From: Burkholderiaceae bacterium
GTDB taxonomy: Bacteria > Pseudomonadota > Gammaproteobacteria > Burkholderiales > Burkholderiaceae
Direction of reading: 5' to 3'
Assembly: GCA_947372155.1 (NCBI GenBank)
Contig: CANBSM010000013.1
Location: forward strand, 1 to 19,393
Length of the DNA: 19,393 bases
This document shows positions 15,801 through 19,393 of this stretch, one piece after another. The notes below the pieces were generated by a model, which was given only the letters and a program-made list of their open reading frames with translations, was not told the DNA's origin and searched no databases. Position numbers and translations under genes: made by a program. Numbering within the stretch: the stretch's first letter is position 1; each line of letters opens with the position of its first letter.

Positions 15801-16245
15801 TAATATCTAACGTAGAGGCAACCAAGCTGCCAACTTCAACCTGTGCTCCATTACCAAACATGACTCCGCTAGGATTAACCAAAAATACCCGGCCATTAGC
15901 TGTTAGGTTTCCCATAATGTAGGAAGGGTCAGCACTTGTAACTCGATTTAATACTGAGCTCTGACTGCTAGGCTGAACAAAATTGACTGACGCATCTTTA
16001 CCAATGTTGAACGAATTCCAGTTGACAATCATATTTTGACTGTTCTGCACCACGCGCATTTGGTTTGAAGTACTGTTGATTGAGCCAGCACCGCCAACGA
16101 TAGAACCATTTTGTGGCAATGCGTTTGGATCAATGGCAAAAGCCGGAACGCTAACTAGAAATAAGAGCTTGGCGCAGCAAAGGGATAACCTTGACATGCA
16201 AAGACCATGACTTAAAGGTTTTGATTTCATCCGGAATTTTGTCAT
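9889..16245 (-). CDS. Two-partner secretion exoprotein (TpsA, filamentous haemagglutinin-like)
   Basis: This 2118-residue surface or secreted adhesin-type protein has an extended signal peptide ending in VPAFA (cleavage near residue 37). The TPS secretion domain occupies about 38-290: ALPQNGSIVGGAGSI, NWNSFNIG (75-82), FLVNPSGVMFGNGAQVEVGS (121-140; NPSG in place of the FHA NPNG) and LVASTLDIS. LLLDPENVTIS at about 430-440 is a segment often seen after TPS domains. The remainder is a long Gly/Ser/Thr/Asn-rich region of short repeats expected to form a beta-helix. It includes four 75-residue tandem repeats (1521-1820) and more diverged copies upstream. The last roughly 140 residues are not repetitive and unlike known contact-dependent toxin tips. 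I see no cysteine after the signal peptide, as expected for TpsA. It is the last gene of the parvulin-tpsB-tpsA operon, 65 bases after tpsB. Ligand unknown. Confidence 0.93.
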   Translation of the reverse strand: MTKFRMKSKPLSHGLCMSRLSLCCAKLLFLVSVPAFAIDPNALPQNGSIVGGAGSINSTSNQMRVVQNSQNMIVNWNSFNIGKDASVNFVQPSSQSSVLNRVTSADPSYIMGNLTANGRVFLVNPSGVMFGNGAQVEVGSLVASTLDISNSNFMSNNYVFEKNGYASSIINQGNLKAENGGFIAMLAPEVINQGLITARLGSVALAAGDKVSLDIKGGGLLSFNIDKAALTALAENRGLIQADGGQVILGARSAGDLMATVVNNSGVIEANSFAEKNGTIVLDGGPQGIVKNQGTLAAIGSKYGQAGGSVRVLGDKVALMSGSLADASGSAGGGEVLVGGNYQGKGVEPNASFSYVEQGASIKANALDSGNGGKVIVWANEATRFNGVIESKGGAKGGDGGFVETSGKRYLDFNGSVDTRAAKGKVGTLLLDPENVTISSASATSNMNSTGSPFSPTGDNASLSVSNLVTQLGLSDTIINTGSSGSQAGTITVSPSSPITWTSGNSLTLSAANSVTILSPITSTGAAGFNGGNFAVTAGNTVLINSSITTTGGTGSNTNGGNISINTTAGGITISPGVSLNASGSNGGGGVNHSAGSITLSAGPSATLTTGSGGATISAMGYDGGTSNTISLTADSMVINGGLYADRVNFSTKTASQNITLGPTGGGLLLTDTIADYTYAPNIYISTGTGNIVHTGDFTPAASYGGVFSVTAGSGTITDTTGGASTLGPGGNASNYILSGTSIGASGSPIITSHSPILSLTSAGDIYVRGDAVTGLTSSLSVNSSSAGTGIFNFTNITNAVPSITTSGNIYTVSGTNAGAAMSFAFTGNAGVNVGTGTTGLASNGGSLAVRATGTGSNIAVQTGGGGIVTSGAGSATLNADGNLTVNNNVNAGSGGISLTGATGITYNAGTIQTANNGSIGFNSATTLGTSLTTNSGSGDTSFMSTITGGANALVVNSTGTTLFNSTVGSASLTTNAGGTTQLNGNVTTSGAQTYNDAVVVKSGIALTTTDSALSFASTIDGQAGAINSLAASTGSGAITAVGTIGGTQALGSLALNSSSGSASIAIAGIGATSAGVSDFVAIGNNSTTTLTLNGTSYNTGGAQTYTATPGQNIILAGGAATTFTSNNAAISFNRANIQLGNGVDVTVNTNGGAINALKIDGNSSEDLTLNASAGAVNVGAIGTQTANGINTVALTGLGGVTLNGNITTDNLTGNSVNIAGPATLGAPVAINTANGLGNVVFSSTINGAQSLAITAGIANIELAGLAGGTSALAQVTANGTNIALNGVKTSGIQTYTAPGRITANGPFSSAGSAITFAGNTVLNGNASVDTTNSGSSSAGAAIAFNGTLNSDGAGSPSSLGLAAGTAGDITFNGVVGGSNALGAVLVSSAKNITVPAFTAASLTQSSGTGITNLNGLVTTTGKVDLTGTAFNVSAGINAGGYVAFVNGGLLTTTSNITTGAAGFRQSGSGLNSIGGNITTASGDIGFLTGVTLTTDVLLTSGAGGTGNTTLSSTVNGAKSLVINTGGVTTFGGLVGGTSALTSITTDAPGSTAINGGGATTTTAQTYNDAVSLGANAVLSGVNITLASTVNGSRSLAVNDTGTTTFGGLVGGTTALTSITTDAPGTTAINGGGATTTAAQTYNDAVTLGANTVLSGVNVTLGSTVNGARSLAVNDSGTTTFGGVVGGATILTSVATDAPGTTAINGGVVNTSAAQTYNDAVTLGANTVLSGVNVTLGSTVNGARSLAVNDSGTTTFGGVVGGKSALTSIVTDAPGTTAINGGGATTTAAQTYNDVVTVGANDVLNGVNVTFASTINGANNLTVKDGGQTLLIGQIGQQIPLVDLTVNTAGGLVLPKTTLTGNMSLTTGGTVTQIGSAIVGGTTHIDAGSNSITLTNTANDFVGVVGSLDGTSVGLKGTVISLVDINNMNLGQVAATAGAITINAGGSIYNGLAGVTNITSTAGSILRANGGVVGTISRPVTVNLPMVTTNSPKEQGGVSVDINGHVGDNMIWLIQTPPGLVFLNGMIMNAGQVPGVSQDAYSTALGVLDQTYLTSNGIVLNTRPYSTMNAFSNSMYPTDSNDKAFTYGPYIYKLPGSVKVKDGGLKLPAGLQVSSMKK
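10786..11685 (-). repeat. Four tandem 225-bp repeats within the tpsA-like gene
   Basis: Four in-frame units of 225 bp start (minus strand) at 11685, 11460, 11235 and 11010. Each encodes 75 residues on the pattern LAVNDxGTTTFGG, TDAPGTTAINGG, AQTYNDAV, GVNVTLGSTVNG. Bases 10997-11109 are identical to 11222-11334 (113 bp). A fifth, eroded unit follows at 10785 (LTVKDGGQTL). Confidence 0.9.
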
Positions 16246-16310
16246 AGGTGCACCGTTCTTAAGATCTTGATGCAGTAAATATTGTTTTATTCATTGGGGT
16301 ATTGAATTCC

Positions 16311-18140
16311 TCAGAACTGCAGGACGCCTTGAAACCAAAAGGTATTAGATTGATTCATGCCATTTGCATTCATGCCATACACGGCAACTGATTGACTTAC
16401 TCCAATGGTGTGCGCCCAATAGAGATTTAAATACGAGCGATCATTAATTGTGGCCTTAAAACCTAAACCTGCGCCTTGCAGGTTAGTGTTCTGGGTCAAA
16501 GACTGACCAGTGGGTGGATTAGGTTGGTTCCAATTACTCCAAGTGTTCTTGAATAACTGAACGCTGCCTAGGTCATAAAATCCATAAACAGAAATCGCGC
16601 CAACAGGACTTTGATCTAGAAGTCGTTGATGTAACTCTAGTTGCATGATTGCACCTTGAGAACCAACTCCCTGCCCTACTGGATAAGCACGCACACCAGC
16701 TGGGCCACCTAAATAAAATTGCTGGGAAGAATCTAGATTTTTGTTTGCAAATTGGCCGCTCGCATTCAATACAAAATGTGCCGAGTTGGTTACGGCTTGT
16801 AAACGACTAAAGTTCAGGTTATAGCGTTGAAAGTTACCAGCGGTTTGAGCAGTCATGCCATCTAAGCTGCTGTAACCATTTGTATTTTCTAGACCTAAAT
16901 TACCCATGGTAGCTGTTGCACCGAAGGTATTAATACCTCCGCCTAAAAAGTCATCTCGAGAATTTCCAGAAACACCTACGGAAGTATTGTTTACGATCTT
17001 GTTACTGATTTGAAATCCCATTGAATTATTGGTCATTGCTAGGTTGTCATAACCCAGCTGCCCATATATGTTCAAATTTCTACTGCGCACAAATGGGTAA
17101 GAGCCAAATATGCTTATAGTATTAGCGGTGCCATTGGTGGCGGTATTTTGATAATTCAAACCCAACTGATAACGCATCCCTGAATACGCAAGACCTAACT
17201 TCAATCCATCACTTCCAATAGGTAGTTGATAAGCTACTCTTGCATAATTAGTTTGGCTACCCTGCTGCATTCCATTGGTACCTGTCGTTTGGCCGCGAAA
17301 GGTTAATTGATCGCCATAACCAGACATACTATTGATACCCGCAGTCACACCTACGCGATCAGAGCCCGCATAACGATTTCCAAAGTTATCAGCATCAATC
17401 GATCCAAAATAAAGAGGTCCTGAAGTTGTCGTTAAATTAAGGTCTGATGTACCCGTTACAGAGCCTGGCTCTAGGGAACTTTTGACATCGCTAATACCGG
17501 GGGTATCACTTAATAGCAAGAGCGCACGTTCTAATGAAGCTTCAGAAATAACCGCATTTTTTGGTAACTCTTTATCTATAAAGTCTACTTGTACATTTGC
17601 ATGCACTATGGGACTGCCAACCGTATTCAGATTTATTTTGTCACGCCTACCTTCAATAATCTGAATCTCAACAATGCCACCATCAATTTTCTGCGCGGGA
17701 ATATATGCCCTGGCAATGATGTAGCCCTTGGCGCGGTAATAGTCACTGATTTGATCTGCAGCTTCGCGTAATTGTTGCAAGGTGAGTTTCTTACCGACCA
17801 AGATATTTAACTTGGCTTGCAAATCAGCCTCAGGCAAAACTGTGTTGCCTGTGATCTTAAAGCCATTCACCATAAAACTTGCCCCATTCGGCGCCGTCAT
17901 TGGTGGTCGCGTAGGAGTGATTACATTAATCTGCGGCTGATTGTCAGAACTAAAGTCGGGCGTAGGTGTTTGTTTAATAGTTTCTAATATTCTTCCAGCA
18001 TCAGGCATAGGCGCTACTAGAAGGCTTTGGGCAAAAACTGGGGCCGCAGCAAGAAACATCGCGCAAACAAGAAGTGCCTCAACCGAAAAAAGGTAGTGCC
18101 TTATTGGATGACGAAGATTTTGATGACTCATTTGAAGCAT
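16311..18140 (-). CDS. TpsB outer-membrane translocator (ShlB/FhaC/HecB family)
   Basis: This 609-residue Omp85-superfamily pore exports the partner TpsA across the outer membrane. A signal peptide ends at about residue 37 (AAAPVFA). A proline-rich linker precedes two POTRA domains: about 89-165 (FMVNGFKITGNTVLPEADLQ, KGYIIARAYIPAQ, VEIQIIEG) and about 166-240. The 16-strand barrel follows from about 245 (GPLYFGSIDADNFGNRY) to the terminal phenylalanine (GVLQF). The loop-6 motif appears as VRAYP (483-487) in GGPAGVRAYP, the family's usual form. The first ATG overlaps the parvulin stop (TAATG); an ATG three codons later is the alternative start. The partner exoprotein gene lies directly downstream, 65 bases away. 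Confidence 0.95.
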   Translation of the reverse strand: MLQMSHQNLRHPIRHYLFSVEALLVCAMFLAAAPVFAQSLLVAPMPDAGRILETIKQTPTPDFSSDNQPQINVITPTRPPMTAPNGASFMVNGFKITGNTVLPEADLQAKLNILVGKKLTLQQLREAADQISDYYRAKGYIIARAYIPAQKIDGGIVEIQIIEGRRDKINLNTVGSPIVHANVQVDFIDKELPKNAVISEASLERALLLLSDTPGISDVKSSLEPGSVTGTSDLNLTTTSGPLYFGSIDADNFGNRYAGSDRVGVTAGINSMSGYGDQLTFRGQTTGTNGMQQGSQTNYARVAYQLPIGSDGLKLGLAYSGMRYQLGLNYQNTATNGTANTISIFGSYPFVRSRNLNIYGQLGYDNLAMTNNSMGFQISNKIVNNTSVGVSGNSRDDFLGGGINTFGATATMGNLGLENTNGYSSLDGMTAQTAGNFQRYNLNFSRLQAVTNSAHFVLNASGQFANKNLDSSQQFYLGGPAGVRAYPVGQGVGSQGAIMQLELHQRLLDQSPVGAISVYGFYDLGSVQLFKNTWSNWNQPNPPTGQSLTQNTNLQGAGLGFKATINDRSYLNLYWAHTIGVSQSVAVYGMNANGMNQSNTFWFQGVLQF

Positions 18141-18955
18141 TACCCGCCCTTAACTACCTTAGCATCTTTCAATAACGTATTGATTGCTTCTTGACGACGC
18201 TGCTGTACTAATTCTTGAGCAATGGTGTTTTGAACCTGCTCAAAGGGTGGCATCACAAATGGGCGCACATCATCTACCTTAATCACATGCCAACCGTTAT
18301 TGGTTTTCACTGGTGATTGGGTTACTTTGCCCTTAGCTAAATTGACGATCAAATCATTGATTGGTGGAGTTAACTGATATGGAAAGACCCAGCCCACTAC
18401 ACCGCCTTGGGCGCCCGATACCTTCTCAAGTGATTTTTCTTTGGCAATAGCTTCAAACTTAGTGCCCGCATTAATCTGCTTGATGATGTCTTGCGCTTCC
18501 GCTTCGCTAGCCACCATGATTTGGGCTACTTCATACTGTTTGGCGTTTTTAGGCTCTTTGCTAAAAGCGAGCTGGCGCTCATACTCTGCTTTGACATCCG
18601 CCTCAGTGACTTGATGAGTCTTAAAGTACTCCGCAAACCAAAGCTCTAACATCGTATTTTGCTGAGCCAGTTTGAGTTTGAGGGCATTGTTGTCTTTGTT
18701 TAACAAGCCAGTCTTTTTAATATCTTGCGTAATCACTTCACGCACTACTAAATCATTGAGAAGATTTTGGCGCAGCTCAGGAGAGTCTTTGGCGCCATTG
18801 GCAAGGGCCATGCTCACCATCTCATTGACTTGGCTGGTATAGATCTTGCTGCCGTTAATCGTTGTTAATACTGGGCCAGATTGGGCGTAAGCAAGCACTG
18901 CAGCACCAGATAAAGCGAGCGCTGTAAGTGAGCGCAATAGTGTTTTGAAAGTCAT
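18140..18955 (-). CDS. Periplasmic parvulin-type peptidyl-prolyl isomerase
   Basis: This 271-residue exported protein has a signal peptide cleaved near AYA (residue 24), a SurA-like N-terminal helical part (LLNDLVVREVITQDI) and a parvulin domain at about 138-228 (KQYEVAQIMVAS, FEAIAKEKS, GAQGGVVGWV, NNGWHVIKV), then a C-terminal helix. This matches Bordetella Par27, a periplasmic parvulin that assists FHA secretion. The gene precedes tpsB with a 1-base overlap, so the three products are made together and the isomerase probably keeps the exoprotein unfolded before export. AGGTAA about 8 bases upstream of the ATG can serve as ribosome binding site. Confidence 0.92.
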   Translation of the reverse strand: MTFKTLLRSLTALALSGAAVLAYAQSGPVLTTINGSKIYTSQVNEMVSMALANGAKDSPELRQNLLNDLVVREVITQDIKKTGLLNKDNNALKLKLAQQNTMLELWFAEYFKTHQVTEADVKAEYERQLAFSKEPKNAKQYEVAQIMVASEAEAQDIIKQINAGTKFEAIAKEKSLEKVSGAQGGVVGWVFPYQLTPPINDLIVNLAKGKVTQSPVKTNNGWHVIKVDDVRPFVMPPFEQVQNTIAQELVQQRRQEAINTLLKDAKVVKGG

Positions 18956-18977
18956 TTACATTACCTAAAGATGAATA

Positions 18978-19023
18978 TTAAAAACAGAGATAGTGATGTG
19001 CTTTTTAAAAAGACATCACCATC
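18978..19023 (-). terminator. Candidate terminator after the autotransporter-like gene
   Basis: On the minus strand an 11-bp arm (19023 to 19013) pairs with 18999-18989 with one mismatch; its core is GTGATGT/ACATCAC. CTCTGTTTTTA follows. The stem is AT-rich and the inner loop is itself self-complementary. It lies in the 75-base gap before the parvulin gene, in which I see no clear promoter, so partial read-through into that operon is possible. Confidence 0.45.
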
Positions 19024-19030
19024 TTATACA

Positions 19031-19393
19031 TTACCAACTATAGATCGCCCCTACTGAACCACCAATACCGCGGTAGCTATAAGCGGCGTTACCTTGTTCT
19101 ACATCAATGGTGGCGTACGCACTAACCTTAGTACCCCAGTTGTACTTAGCACCCCCTTTAACGATCACCATATTGCCCATAGTCGGTGTGCCATTGGCAT
19201 ACAGGGTTGGGCCATAGGTTTGGCTGTAAGCAGCGTTCATGTTCATAGAACTCATGAGATCGTGGGCCCAAGATACGCGTAAGAACGGCTTCATCACTTC
19301 GTTATGACCCATGGCTAGCTCACCACTAATCTCCGTACCTAGGTATACCGGTACGGCAGTATTGATATTAGCGCCATAGTAAAAGCCAGAGCC
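19031..19393 (-). CDS. Autotransporter-like outer-membrane beta-barrel (C-terminal end, start outside window)
   Basis: The frame is open to the right edge (19393), so about 120 residues of a larger protein are visible. They alternate polar and hydrophobic residues in short strands (FYYGANINTAVPVYLG, LRVSWAHDL, VIVKGGAKYNWG, KVSAYATIDVEQG, GIGGSVGAIYSW). The final YSW aromatic end is the signal for barrel insertion by the BAM complex. YRGIGGSVGAIYSW resembles the last strand of pertactin-type autotransporters. A passenger domain, if any, lies outside the window, so another barrel family is possible. It is on the same strand as and directly upstream of the parvulin-tpsB-tpsA operon, with a possible terminator between. 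Confidence 0.72.
   Translation of the reverse strand, partial: GSGFYYGANINTAVPVYLGTEISGELAMGHNEVMKPFLRVSWAHDLMSSMNMNAAYSQTYGPTLYANGTPTMGNMVIVKGGAKYNWGTKVSAYATIDVEQGNAAYSYRGIGGSVGAIYSW

Noticed and set aside
16246..16310. Separate promoter for tpsA in the 65-base gap after tpsB
   Set aside because: AT-rich boxes occur but no convincing -35/-10 pair with proper spacing; co-transcription with tpsB is simpler.

Overview
The window looks like chromosome of a low-GC betaproteobacterium of the Burkholderiales. Polynucleobacter or a close relative is my best guess. The base composition is AT-rich for the group (mid-40s % GC by eye), yet the proteins look burkholderial: a Bordetella-type parvulin with FhaC/FhaB-like two-partner secretion genes, a YqjD/YqjE/YqjK set, and a DUF2147 protein beside a thiolase. 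The assignment rests on recognition, not on a search. No rRNA, tRNA, CRISPR array, IS element or prophage was seen.

Region 1 (1-5690) is lipid and hydrocarbon catabolism. A plus-strand operon runs thiolase (cut by the left edge), DUF2147 envelope protein, nitronate monooxygenase, enoyl-CoA hydratase/isomerase. Facing it on the minus strand is a tight pair: membrane alkane 1-monooxygenase (alkB) followed by a GMC-family FAD alcohol dehydrogenase. A plausible shared route is alkane to alcohol (AlkB), alcohol to aldehyde (GMC enzyme), then the fatty acid through beta-oxidation (hydratase/isomerase, thiolase). No rubredoxin or rubredoxin reductase is present here.

Region 2 (5691-6859) is adenine salvage: a nucleosidase of the MTA/SAH family and adenine phosphoribosyltransferase are divergent with only 11 bases between start codons. 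Their best candidate promoters lie inside each other's coding sequence.

Region 3 (6860-8930) is a minus-strand run of six small genes: a tiny helix-turn-helix/zinc protein, a small exported protein, a zinc-ribbon Smr-like protein, then YqjD-, YqjE- and YqjK-like membrane stress proteins. The tiny regulator has a near-consensus promoter with a perfect 9+9 bp palindrome in the spacer, the layout of an autoregulated operator. About 300 bases follow that hold only a possible gene remnant, then a lipoprotein gene on the plus strand and a strong bidirectional terminator.

Region 4 (9806-19393) is surface secretion. A minus-strand operon encodes a periplasmic parvulin, a TpsB/FhaC-type outer-membrane translocator and a 2118-residue TpsA/FhaB-like exoprotein. 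The exoprotein carries four tandem 225-bp repeats, one pair sharing 113 identical bases. Just upstream is the C-terminal end of an autotransporter-like beta-barrel cut by the right edge. The parvulin probably chaperones the exoprotein in the periplasm and TpsB exports it.

The best candidate for something not well described is the autoregulated micro-regulator and exported-protein pair at 8389-8926, with its possible link to the Smr and YqjDEK genes behind it. Everything else belongs to recognisable families.
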